A stretch of DNA of 64,000 nt from Acinetobacter baylyi DSM 14961 = CIP 107474 (GTDB taxonomy: Bacteria > Pseudomonadota > Gammaproteobacteria > Pseudomonadales > Moraxellaceae), in NCBI RefSeq assembly GCF_000368685.1, contig NZ_KB849628.1, forward strand, positions 264,442 to 328,441, written 5' to 3'. Below the pieces are notes generated by a model. The model was not told where the DNA came from. It saw nothing but the letters and a program-made list of their open reading frames with translations, and searched no databases. Position 1 is the stretch's first letter; every line of letters starts with the position of its first letter. Positions 55,665 to 63,728 of the stretch are shown here, piece by piece. A program made the translations under genes and the position numbers.

Positions 55665-56357
55665 CTAAGGTGTGAAACTTAAACCGAAGCCAAACCATCG
55701 CTGTCGGAAAGCTTCCATACGCTGACCAAAAGAAGCTTCAAATGTGAGAAGATCTGGAATAATAGAATACTGAAATACGCTTTGAAAAAATGGAGATTTT
55801 TGATCCTGATTAAATGCCTCTAATGTAATGCTCGCTTTACTATTCAATTGATAACTGGCCGCAGCACTCCATTTTACTAAGTCTGCATGCTGTTTTGAGT
55901 ATTGATACCCCACATTGGTATATAAGTGAATCGGTGTATCGGCCAAGACCCAAGCAAATGGCATATTCAAAAACCAGTCAACAGAATCTCCTATCGCAGT
56001 TTTATTCTGTGACACCGAAAGACTACCTGCAACACCCCAAGTGTCCAGTGCTTTAATGACTGTTTTTAACTGTGCGGACACCCCATAGCTATTAGAATCT
56101 AAATTATTTTGGGTATAACCGACTCCAGACTCAACCCCCTTAACGAGTTGACACGCAGGATTGAGCTGATAGCTTGTCCCCGCATTCTTGCTAGGTACAA
56201 TTGCGCTTTCAAGCTGACAATGTCCGTAAGATGTAATTTCTGTATCATCAGTATTGAGCAATGGGCTGGCTTTAGCAAATTGAGAACACAAAATGCAGAT
56301 CCAGATGCACATACATTGAATGCTATAGAATTTTAAAATTGAAGCGTGTAACCACAT
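55665..56357 (-). CDS. Predicted secreted/outer-membrane beta protein heading the Mg2+ operon
   Basis: A 230-residue protein that I cannot name. A signal-peptide-like hydrophobic stretch (about residues 8-28, cleavage probably near FAKA-S) is followed by repeated amphipathic beta-strands ending in RWFGFGLSFTP. The pattern with alternating aromatic and polar residues suggests a small barrel or periplasmic beta protein. The start ATG follows GGGAGAAG, which can pair with an upstream CTCCC. Its place as first gene before mgtA implies a role in low-Mg2+ or envelope adaptation (inference). Confidence 0.65.
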   Translation of the reverse strand: MWLHASILKFYSIQCMCIWICILCSQFAKASPLLNTDDTEITSYGHCQLESAIVPSKNAGTSYQLNPACQLVKGVESGVGYTQNNLDSNSYGVSAQLKTVIKALDTWGVAGSLSVSQNKTAIGDSVDWFLNMPFAWVLADTPIHLYTNVGYQYSKQHADLVKWSAAASYQLNSKASITLEAFNQDQKSPFFQSVFQYSIIPDLLTFEASFGQRMEAFRQRWFGFGLSFTP

Positions 56358-56587
56358 TGGCTTCTCCCAAGTTTAGGGGAGTCCAAGCAAGCAGCATGAA
56401 TCATTCACAACTGTATTCAAGATGTGATAAGAATATCGATATAATGGTAAATGTTATGACAAACTATCTCATTGCAAGATAGCCGCCCCTAAGTCGTGAC
56501 TTTCTTGCTCAATGAATAGGTTGCTTAACAGCTTTACAGCATAACCTCGAACAACTGCCCACTTAGGGTCTCCTCATATAAAATTTG
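56358..56587 (-). promoter_or_regulatory. Structured leader of the Mg2+ operon, riboswitch- or attenuator-like
   Basis: About 230 nt lie between the predicted start (about 56587) and the first ATG (56357). An 8-bp long-range helix joins CCCTAAGT (56568-56561) to ACTTAGGG (56494-56487), enclosing a hairpin at 56518-56547. A smaller hairpin CTATCT/AGATAG with TTTGT follows (56482-56464). Near the ATG, CTCCC (56381-56377) can pair with the ribosome-binding site GGGAG (56368-56364). The segment TTAGGGG can alternatively pair with CCCCTAA next to it. I did not recognise a known Rfam class; M-box and yybP-ykoY should be tested. Confidence 0.6.
56509..56562 (-). CDS. Candidate 17-codon leader peptide in the Mg2+ operon leader
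   Basis: A GTG at 56562 lies 7 bases after a strong GAGGAG (56575-56570) and opens 17 codons, MGSCSRLCCKAVKQPIH, ending in TGA. Three cysteines stand out. The spacer and start codon coincide with the 5' strand of the long-range helix, so a translating ribosome would open it. MgtL of Salmonella is a leader peptide that controls mgtA by a similar principle, but the sequence here is unrelated. Confidence 0.4.
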   Translation of the reverse strand: MGSCSRLCCKAVKQPIH

Positions 56588-56592
56588 CCAGT

Positions 56593-56620
56593 ATTATATG
56601 TAGCCAATATTAATTTACAA
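56593..56620 (-). promoter_or_regulatory. Sigma-70 promoter of the Mg2+ operon
   Basis: On the minus strand TTGTAA (56620-56615) and a perfect TATAAT (56598-56593) are 16 bases apart, placing the start near 56587. Confidence 0.6.
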
Positions 56621-56650
56621 GCGATTTAAAAAATTTAATTAATTATTTTT

Positions 56651-57094
56651 TTAAAGTTCACGTACCACGACCGATTTAGCCATTTTGTCATGCCAGCCCT
56701 GTTTTTTGGCATCAAAGGCAATCCAGATAAAGCCCAATAGAAGAACCAGTGTGGACGGAATATATCCAATATAACGAATAATCGATTGTCCTAGCGTGAG
56801 TTTATTACCTGTTTTTTCATCTAGCACTTTTAAACGCATCAATCGTTTACCTGGTGTTCCACCCAAATACAACCAAAAAAGAATCGTATAGAAGAACGGA
56901 AAAATATAATTGACCAAAATATCAAACCATAATGCTGGTTCCTGATCAGTCATCCCCGTAGAAAAAATCAGATCGTAATTTCCTTGATAAAAAATCCATG
57001 CCGATGGAATAATAGCCAGGGTCATAATTAACGTATCAATTACCGATGCACCAACTCGTACCCAAAAACCTGCATATTCATATTTATAAGACAT
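56651..57094 (-). CDS. RDD-family membrane protein
   Basis: A 147-residue protein with three or four hydrophobic segments. The first RDD element is FWVRVGASVIDTLIM (Arg and Asp, about residues 11-25), and GGTPGKRLMRLKVLD lies in the middle with the conserved PGK. The family's function is largely unknown; some are Na+/H+ antiporters. It stands alone upstream of the mgt leader and has no visible link to it. Confidence 0.87.
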   Translation of the reverse strand: MSYKYEYAGFWVRVGASVIDTLIMTLAIIPSAWIFYQGNYDLIFSTGMTDQEPALWFDILVNYIFPFFYTILFWLYLGGTPGKRLMRLKVLDEKTGNKLTLGQSIIRYIGYIPSTLVLLLGFIWIAFDAKKQGWHDKMAKSVVVREL

Positions 57095-57237
57095 AAAGTT
57101 ATCTCATTATATTATTTCAGTTTATAAGATATTCTATTGTTATGAAGCTTAATGATTCTGGCTACACAAATGATTAAAAATTCAACTCATGATATCTCAA
57201 TTTAAGTTAAACAAAACATAGTTGCAGCACATACACA

Positions 57238-58035
57238 TTAAATAATTTCTGGGTATTCACCTGTACCAGTAGGCCAAGGCGTGAGTAATTCAAAACCCGT
57301 TTCTGTTACTGCGACCATATGCTCCCACTGCGCAGATAAAGATTTGTCGGTAGTGACCACTGTCCAGCCATCATTTAACTCTTTTACTTGTGATTTTCCA
57401 GCATTCACCATTGGTTCAATGGTAAAAACCATTCCCTTTTCAAGCACCATGCCATGCCCAGGTTGACCATAGTGAAGAATGTTTGGCTGCTCATGATAAA
57501 CTTTACCAATACCATGACCACAGTACTCCTTGACAATGCTATAACCTTCACGCTGAGCTGTGGTTTGAATGGCATGACCAATATCACCCAATGTTGCACC
57601 TGGTTTAACCACCTGAATGCCTGCAAGCATCGCCTCATAAGTGGTTTTAACTAGTTTTTTGGCTTCTGGAGCAACCTCTCCAACCAGATACATTCGACTA
57701 GTATCACCAAAATAACCGTCCTTGATAATCGCAACATCAATATTGAGTATATCGCCATCCTGTAAAATTTTATTGGGTGATGGTATACCATGACACACCA
57801 CTTCATTCACCGAAGTACAGGTCGTTTTTGTAAAACCATGATATCCAACATTTGCAGGAATTACTTTTAATGTATCAACAATAAATTCATGGCAAATATC
57901 ATCTAAATATTCCGTAGATACACCAGGTTTTACATATGGAATAATCATTTCCAAAACCTGAGCCGCCAAACGTCCAGATACACGTAAATGTTCTATATCT
58001 TGTTCATTTTTAATTGTGACGGTTGATGCTCGCAT
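57238..58035 (-). CDS. map: Methionine aminopeptidase type I
   Basis: A 265-residue metalloprotease that removes N-terminal Met. It starts at the ATG 58035 with GAGGAT 7 bases upstream; an in-frame TTG 21 bases earlier lies at the expected transcription start and is rejected. Metal ligands are visible in HGIPS, INIDVAIIKDGYFGDTSRM (two Asp), GHGIGKVYHE (His), FTIEPM (Glu) and QWEHMVAV (Glu). A perfect TATAAT lies at 58067-58062. Confidence 0.95.
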   Translation of the reverse strand: MRASTVTIKNEQDIEHLRVSGRLAAQVLEMIIPYVKPGVSTEYLDDICHEFIVDTLKVIPANVGYHGFTKTTCTSVNEVVCHGIPSPNKILQDGDILNIDVAIIKDGYFGDTSRMYLVGEVAPEAKKLVKTTYEAMLAGIQVVKPGATLGDIGHAIQTTAQREGYSIVKEYCGHGIGKVYHEQPNILHYGQPGHGMVLEKGMVFTIEPMVNAGKSQVKELNDGWTVVTTDKSLSAQWEHMVAVTETGFELLTPWPTGTGEYPEII

Positions 58036-58398
58036 GAAATTATCCTCATTGACCAAATCACATTATACTATTTTTAAAAATCATACGTACAATCAATCAA
58101 GCCTTTTTCATAGGTTTGATGAATTCGAAAAAATGCGCAATAATCCTAAAACCTGAACAAATAATACACATTTAGTGCAAATTTTAACAAAATTTGAAAT
58201 AAAAATTCCAACGATTTATATTCGCTTTTTTTCAAATCTTATATTGATATTCAAAAAGATAATTTAACCTTAAAGTTTTTTTGCTCATCAGTTAGACATC
58301 TTATCCCAAGCAAAATACTTTTTTACCTCTCTAGACTTCACAAAAATGTCATCATTTCAACTAAAATTCGCGCTTCTTTATTGCGTCTGTCCCTTTTT
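58036..58398. other. Divergent intergenic region map / brnQ
   Basis: About 360 AT-rich bases. It holds the map -10 box TATAAT (58067-58062, minus strand). No clear promoter, operator or leader for brnQ could be assigned, and no ORF is supported. Confidence 0.5.
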
Positions 58399-59700
58399 AT
58401 GACTAGTCTTCGTACTTCAGATATTATTGCATTGGGTTTTATGACCTTTGCTCTATTTATTGGGGCTGGTAACATTATTTTCCCACCCATTGTTGCTCAG
58501 CAAGCTGGCGAGCACGTATGGTTAGCTGCTGCTGGTTTCTTGATTACAGCCGTTGGACTACCTGTAATTACGATTATGGCTTTATCGCGTATGGAAGGTT
58601 CCATCGCAATGATCAGCTCTCCTTTAGGTCGTTTTTTTAGCCTGCTACTCACCATCGTTTGTTACTTATCTGTTGGGCCATTATTTGCAACACCAAGGAC
58701 TGCAACCGTTTCATATGAAATTGGTTTTTCTTCTTACTTTGGAACATCAAGTGGCAGTCTCTTTGTTTATAGCTTGATTTATTTTTCCATTGTGACACTG
58801 GTATCACTTTATCCGAATAAATTACTCGATACTGTTGGCCATGTACTTGCACCCCTTAAGATTATTGCATTGGCAATCTTAGGTATTGCAGCAGTCCTCA
58901 TCCCATCTAATTATATTCCACCAGCAATTAACAACTATGTAGAAAACCCTGTATCAGAAGGTTTTGTAAATGGTTACCTCACGATGGATACATTAGGTGC
59001 ATTGGTTTTTGGTATTGTGATTATTCAGGCAATTTACTCACGTGGTGTACGTGATCCAAAACTGGTAACCAAATATGCAATCATTGCCAGTATCATCTCG
59101 GGTATTGGCCTTACTTTGGTTTATTTAAGCCTATTTAAGTTAGGTTTAGGCAGTCATGAAGTTGCACCAAATGCGAGCAATGGTGCCGTAATTTTGCACG
59201 CTTATGTGCAACATGCATTTGGTAATTTAGGTTCCTTATTTTTATCTGGCCTTATTTTCCTTGCTTGTATGGTCACGGCTATTGGCTTGACCTGCGCATG
59301 TGCAGAATATTTTGCTCAGTTAACTAACTTGCCTTACAAATTATTTGTATTTGTTTTAGTTGCTTTTTCATTACTGATATCGAATCTAGGTTTAACCAAG
59401 CTCATTACAGTATCCGTGCCTGTATTGACTGCAATCTATCCGCCTGCAATCGTTGTCATCATGCTCAGTTTCTTCTGGAAATTTTGGAATGTACCATCTC
59501 GCGTTGTTGGCCCGGTTACCGCTATAGCATTGTTGTTTGGTGTGATTGAAGGCTTGAAAGTCGCTGGTTTTACACAGATTCTGCCAAATTTTGTGCAGCA
59601 TTTGCCGCTTAATGAACAAAATTTAGCTTGGCTGATTCCATCACTTGTCGTTTTAGTCATTTCTATTGTGATCGATAAAGTTAGAAAACCAAACGTTTAA
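58399..59700 (+). CDS. brnQ: Branched-chain amino acid carrier BrnQ
   Basis: A 433-residue inner-membrane Na+-coupled importer of leucine, isoleucine and valine, with 12 hydrophobic segments. The N-terminus TSDIIALGFMTFALFIGAGN is the hallmark, followed by GPLFATPRTATVSYEIGF. The start at ATG 58399 is preferred to an in-frame TTG at 58381, but no strong ribosome-binding site distinguishes them. Monocistronic, ending at an intrinsic terminator. Confidence 0.93.
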   Translation: MTSLRTSDIIALGFMTFALFIGAGNIIFPPIVAQQAGEHVWLAAAGFLITAVGLPVITIMALSRMEGSIAMISSPLGRFFSLLLTIVCYLSVGPLFATPRTATVSYEIGFSSYFGTSSGSLFVYSLIYFSIVTLVSLYPNKLLDTVGHVLAPLKIIALAILGIAAVLIPSNYIPPAINNYVENPVSEGFVNGYLTMDTLGALVFGIVIIQAIYSRGVRDPKLVTKYAIIASIISGIGLTLVYLSLFKLGLGSHEVAPNASNGAVILHAYVQHAFGNLGSLFLSGLIFLACMVTAIGLTCACAEYFAQLTNLPYKLFVFVLVAFSLLISNLGLTKLITVSVPVLTAIYPPAIVVIMLSFFWKFWNVPSRVVGPVTAIALLFGVIEGLKVAGFTQILPNFVQHLPLNEQNLAWLIPSLVVLVISIVIDKVRKPNV

Positions 59701-59754
59701 AACTTATCGTTTTTATAAAGTTGAGCGCTTTATCCAAGCCTGATTTTATACAAT

Positions 59755-59799
59755 AAAAATGCCGTTGTTTTTACCCAAAACTGGCATTTTTCTTTTTTT
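59755..59799 (+). terminator. Terminator of brnQ
   Basis: AAAAATGCC / GGCATTTTT, a 9-bp stem with a 19-base loop, followed by TCTTTTTTT. Confidence 0.82.
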
Positions 59800-60039
59800 G
59801 TCTTATATCTCTATATCATGTGACTTTGGCTCACTTCTTGCTTTTATAAAAATACACAAAACAAAATTAAGTATGCTTTAGTCGCATAGAAACATGCATT
59901 TCTTTGTTTTATGGTGATACCTTATCTTTTTAAAAGCTTAATGATTCATCAGATAAATACAAATATTTCAATAGTAAATAAAGAAACTATGATTTATTTT
60001 GTATATCATCTGAAAAAATAATGTTATCAGCTATTGAAA
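59800..60039. other. AT-rich spacer, nothing recognised
   Basis: The rest of the 59701-60123 gap, between the brnQ terminator and the CRP-like site. No ORF, repeat or RNA element was identified. Confidence 0.5.
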
Positions 60040-60055
60040 TGTGAGTAAAATCACA
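60040..60055 (+). promoter_or_regulatory. CRP/Vfr-like site
   Basis: TGTGAGTAAAATCACA has both half-sites of the CRP consensus TGTGA-N6-TCACA intact. Its centre is about 43-44 bases before the expected start of the TAAAAT box at 60080-60085, near class II activation distance. An overlapping TTGAAA-N17-TAAAAC promoter would be blocked instead. Confidence 0.5.
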
Positions 60056-60123
60056 GTAAAACGAAGATGTAATCTAGACTAAAATACTTAGTTTTGTTGT
60101 TAAACATAATGGGAGGGATGGAG

Positions 60124-60384
60124 ATGTCATCAATACATTTCAATAAGCAAGTCTTCATTAGCACTCTGAAGACCTCTAATTTAATCGTATATGCAGTAAC
60201 ACCTGTTGCTCTTATGCTTACGCTTATCTTCCAAGGTATGATTAAGGGTAATTTAAAGCCCGAATACTTTGGATATGCCTTGATTGTTTCTGTCGCCTTT
60301 TGTGTATGGGCTTACGTCGACCATAAGTTTAGACAAATGGGAGCCGAACGAGCTAAAGCCAATTTGGAGAGAATGGATGAGTAA
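60124..60384 (+). CDS. Small membrane protein, unknown function
   Basis: An 86-residue protein with two predicted transmembrane segments (about residues 18-38 and 50-68) and a charged C-terminus (HKFRQMGAERAKANLERMDE). The ATG at 60124 is chosen because GGGAGG lies at the right distance; nearer and farther in-frame starts exist. No family is recognised. A terminator overlaps the stop, so it is a single-gene unit with a CRP-like site upstream. Confidence 0.68.
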   Translation: MSSIHFNKQVFISTLKTSNLIVYAVTPVALMLTLIFQGMIKGNLKPEYFGYALIVSVAFCVWAYVDHKFRQMGAERAKANLERMDE

Positions 60385-60397
60385 TCATCCATTTTTT
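60372..60397 (+). terminator. Terminator of the small membrane protein gene
   Basis: AATGGATGA / TCATCCATT with a 4-base loop, followed by TTTT; the loop includes the stop codon. Confidence 0.85.
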
Positions 60398-60686
60398 ATA
60401 CCTTGCTTTTAGTAGTAGCTCTTTCCTTGTGTATTTTTATGATTTATTTAGCCAACTTATCAATTTACTTCAAAATACAATAAATGAATTGCAATAATTT
60501 TAAGATACTGACTGATTAAAATACAATTAACACATTGGCTATTTTTTACTTATATTTCTAAAGAGTCTTTTCAAATTATTCAAAATAAGTACAAGTTTTC
60601 CAGCATAATAGCGAATCGATCACTTTTTATAATGCTTGATATTTAAAGAGTATTGAATTGAATTTTTTCACTTTCAAACCTGCTTT
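60398..60686. other. AT-rich spacer upstream of the fru leader
   Basis: No ORF, palindrome or Cra-like operator was identified in this part of the 60385-60870 gap. Confidence 0.5.
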
Positions 60687-60715
60687 TTGACTAAAAAATA
60701 GTTAGGTTGTAACTT
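60687..60715 (+). promoter_or_regulatory. Candidate promoter of the fru operon
   Basis: TTGACT (60687-60692) and TAACTT (60710-60715) are 17 bases apart. The -10 is weak. It would produce a leader of about 150 nt before fruB. Confidence 0.35.
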
Positions 60716-60754
60716 TATCATATCGATAATTTTGTGAAGTTCTGTTAAAGTTTT

Positions 60755-60821
60755 AAAAGAAGCTAAGTCATGCTTTTAAGTTAATTCTTAAAGACAATGG
60801 CAATTATTAGCTTCTTTTTTT
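60755..60821 (+). terminator. Terminator-like hairpin in the fruB leader
   Basis: AAAAGAAGCTAA (60755-60766) and TTAGCTTCTTTT (60807-60818) form a perfect 12-bp stem with a 40-base loop, followed by TTT. An inner hairpin CTTTTAAG/CTTAAAG fits the loop. It sits 50 bases before the fruB ATG, so it must be passed for fruB expression, or it ends a small RNA. Confidence 0.6.
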
Positions 60822-60870
60822 ATATCCTGAGCATTTCAAGGTCTTCATTAAAATTATCAAAGGAAGCTTT

Positions 60871-63723
60871 ATGTTAGTACTTGAGCCCCAACATGTTCAC
60901 ATGCATCAACATGCTGGTGATAAAGCAGAAGCACTACAATGTTTAATTAATATCTTGGTTGAAGACCAATTAGTGACTCCTGAATACTTGTCTGGTTTAG
61001 AAGCACGTGAACAACAAAGTGCAACATATTTAGGTCAAGGTATTGCGATCCCACACGGCACCCCTCAATCTCGTGAATATATTTTAAAAACTGGGGTACG
61101 CCTTGCTCATTTTCCAGAAGGGGTAGTTTGGGATGGTGAAAATACGATTTATCTAGCAGTTGTAATTGCAGCAAAGTCAGATGAACACCTTCAGGTTCTA
61201 CAAATTTTGACACGCGCGCTGAGTAAAGATGTCAATGAACAAGTGAAGTCTGCGCAGTCTTCTGAACAGATTATTGAAATTCTACAAGCTCAACCTCATT
61301 CTCTGGTACTACATGAAAATCTAATTCAAACAGATACTTTTGTAGAAGATATCGAAGATTTTTTCTGGAATGCAAGTAAACTTCTTAAACAACAAAAACT
61401 CGTAGATCCTGGTTTCATCAGTCAACTTGACCCTCAAAATACAATTCAAATCCAAGATGATCTCTGGTCTATTTCTGGTACAGGCTATGTTAAACAACCT
61501 GCTGTAAGTATTGTAAAAGCTCAGCAACCGTTAACGTTTCAAGGCAGTACAATTAAAACTCTTATCTGTATTGCTGCCAATGAGCAGTTAGACACAGATC
61601 AGTTTAATCGTCTAATGGACGTTTTATTTCAACCCCAAGTACAGCAGCAACTTGAAACTGAACAATCAAGTAATGAAATTGCGAAACTTGTAGGCGCAGA
61701 AACCATTCCGGATTGGCCTTCCCGTTCTATTGTCCTTGCCAATGCGCATGGTTTACATGCCCGTCCTGCTACACAAATGGTCAATCTTACCAAGACATTT
61801 AATGGGGATATTCAGGTTTCAGTCGATGGTGGTAGTTTTGTTTCCGCAAAAAGTTTAACCAAGCTTCTTTCACTAGGTTGTCAACGTGGACAAATGCTTA
61901 CGTTTATTGCTGAACCAAATACAGATGCAACGGATGCTCTTGAACAGATCATTTTAGCTGTTAGACAGGGTCTTGGTGAGGAAGTTGAAGCGATTGAAGA
62001 TCAACTTACTTCAAACTCTTCATTAAATGGATCCCAATTGATTGAAGAAACTGATTCAGTTGAAATCAGCCATTGTGGTATTGCAGCATCTGCAGGACTT
62101 GCATTTGGTCCAGCTCATATCATCAAGCCAAAGAAATTTAATTATGATCGTTTTGGTCAGAGTCTTAAAACAGAAAAAGAAAAACTCGAAATCGCGATTC
62201 ATACTGTTAAGAATACCATCCATCAATTTATTGCCAAATCTACCTCTAAAGATATTAAACAGATTTTTCTAGCGCATCTTGAAATGCTCGATGACCCCGA
62301 TCTGATTAAACAAGTTCATCAAGGCTTAAATCATAATCTGAGCGCGGCTGCTGCATGGCATGAACATATTGAAAAAGCAGCAAAAGCGCAGGAAGGTCTG
62401 AAAGATAAACTTCTTGCAGAACGTGCGGCCGATTTACGTGATATTGGTGATAAAGTTCTGGCTGTTTTATGTAATGAACCAGAAGTTGAAGAGCCAGAAC
62501 AGTCTTATATTTTAATCATGCATGATGTTGGCCCTGGAGATGTAGCGCGCCTCAATAAAGATCGTGTGGCAGGTATTTTAACTGCTGTGGGCGGTTCAAG
62601 CGCACATAGTGCAATTGTCGCTCGTGCACTTGGTATTCCTGCTGTAGTGGGTGCAGGTGATGGTGTTCTAAACATTGATCCACATGCTGTAGTGCTGATC
62701 AATGGGGATAATGGCGAGTTTGAAGTTAACCCTTCAGCAGAACTCATTGAAAACGCCATTCGTGAACGCGAATATCAACGTCTGCGTCGTGAAGAAGCAG
62801 AACGTCATGCCCATGAACCAGCTATCACGGTTGATCAACATCAAATTGAGATTGCAGCCAACGTTGGTAAAATTCTGGATACTGCCAAAGCTGTGAGCCA
62901 TGGCGCTGAAGCGATTGGCTTATTGCGCACAGAACTTGTGTTTATGTCACATAATAGCGCACCAGATGAGAAGGTACAGGAAAAGGACTATCGTCATGTA
63001 TTAGATGCACTGGCAGGTCGACCGCTAGTGGTTCGAACACTGGATGTCGGCGGTGATAAACCTTTGCCATATTTACCCATAGCGACAGAAGAAAATCCTT
63101 TTCTTGGCTTACGTGGTATTCGCTTAACATTACGCAGACCTAACCTCTTAAGACAACAACTAATTGCATTACTTAAGGCAGCTGATAATCGTCCATTACG
63201 TATTATGTTTCCAATGGTTGGGCGCGTTGAAGAATGGCGTGCAGCACGCGCTATTTTGGATGAAGTATTACAACAATATCCATGCTCAAACCTTGAAGTC
63301 GGCATTATGATTGAAGTGCCTTCTGCTGCGCTTCTTGCTCCAATTCTTGCTAAAGAAGTCGATTTCTTTAGTATTGGAACCAATGATCTTACACAGTATA
63401 CAATGGCAATTGACCGTGGTCATCCGATCCTATCTGCCGAGGCAGATGGTTTGCATCCAAGTATTTTGCTTTTAATTGATCAGACTGTACGTGCTGCACA
63501 TGCCAACAATAAATGGGTAGGTATTTGTGGCGAGCTAGCAGCCGATCCTAAAGCTGTGCCTGTTTTGATGGGGCTTGGCGTAGATGAACTTAGTATGTCG
63601 ATTACCAGCATTCCACTGGTTAAAGCTCAAATTCGCACCCTAAATTATGCAGCGTGCCAAGAACTCGCACAGAAAGCTCTTCTTTGCGATAGTGCAACAG
63701 CAGTTCGGACATTGGTGGAATAA
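60871..63723 (+). CDS. fruB: Fructose PTS multiphosphoryl transfer protein (EIIA-HPr-EI)
   Basis: A 950-residue fusion. The EIIA(Fru) domain (about 1-145) has the active His62 in AIPHGT. A central linker domain (about 145-280) follows. The HPr domain (about 283-370) has active His296 in HGLHARPA. Enzyme I (about 395-950) has active His579 in GGSSAHSAI, plus LRTELVFM and GTNDLTQYTMAIDRGHP. It passes phosphate from PEP to the fructose permease. AAGGAAG precedes the ATG. fruK follows after 5 bases. Confidence 0.95.
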   Translation: MLVLEPQHVHMHQHAGDKAEALQCLINILVEDQLVTPEYLSGLEAREQQSATYLGQGIAIPHGTPQSREYILKTGVRLAHFPEGVVWDGENTIYLAVVIAAKSDEHLQVLQILTRALSKDVNEQVKSAQSSEQIIEILQAQPHSLVLHENLIQTDTFVEDIEDFFWNASKLLKQQKLVDPGFISQLDPQNTIQIQDDLWSISGTGYVKQPAVSIVKAQQPLTFQGSTIKTLICIAANEQLDTDQFNRLMDVLFQPQVQQQLETEQSSNEIAKLVGAETIPDWPSRSIVLANAHGLHARPATQMVNLTKTFNGDIQVSVDGGSFVSAKSLTKLLSLGCQRGQMLTFIAEPNTDATDALEQIILAVRQGLGEEVEAIEDQLTSNSSLNGSQLIEETDSVEISHCGIAASAGLAFGPAHIIKPKKFNYDRFGQSLKTEKEKLEIAIHTVKNTIHQFIAKSTSKDIKQIFLAHLEMLDDPDLIKQVHQGLNHNLSAAAAWHEHIEKAAKAQEGLKDKLLAERAADLRDIGDKVLAVLCNEPEVEEPEQSYILIMHDVGPGDVARLNKDRVAGILTAVGGSSAHSAIVARALGIPAVVGAGDGVLNIDPHAVVLINGDNGEFEVNPSAELIENAIREREYQRLRREEAERHAHEPAITVDQHQIEIAANVGKILDTAKAVSHGAEAIGLLRTELVFMSHNSAPDEKVQEKDYRHVLDALAGRPLVVRTLDVGGDKPLPYLPIATEENPFLGLRGIRLTLRRPNLLRQQLIALLKAADNRPLRIMFPMVGRVEEWRAARAILDEVLQQYPCSNLEVGIMIEVPSAALLAPILAKEVDFFSIGTNDLTQYTMAIDRGHPILSAEADGLHPSILLLIDQTVRAAHANNKWVGICGELAADPKAVPVLMGLGVDELSMSITSIPLVKAQIRTLNYAACQELAQKALLCDSATAVRTLVE

Positions 63724-63728
63724 ATAAC

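Noticed and set aside
56564..56575. Four-codon ORF ATG-AGG-AGA-CCC-TAA at the start of the mgt leader
   Set aside because: No ribosome-binding site; its bases serve as the ribosome-binding site of the 17-codon ORF. Too short to support.
62994..63383. Minus-strand ORF of 129 codons
   Set aside because: Lies inside the Enzyme I domain of fruB and has no family features.
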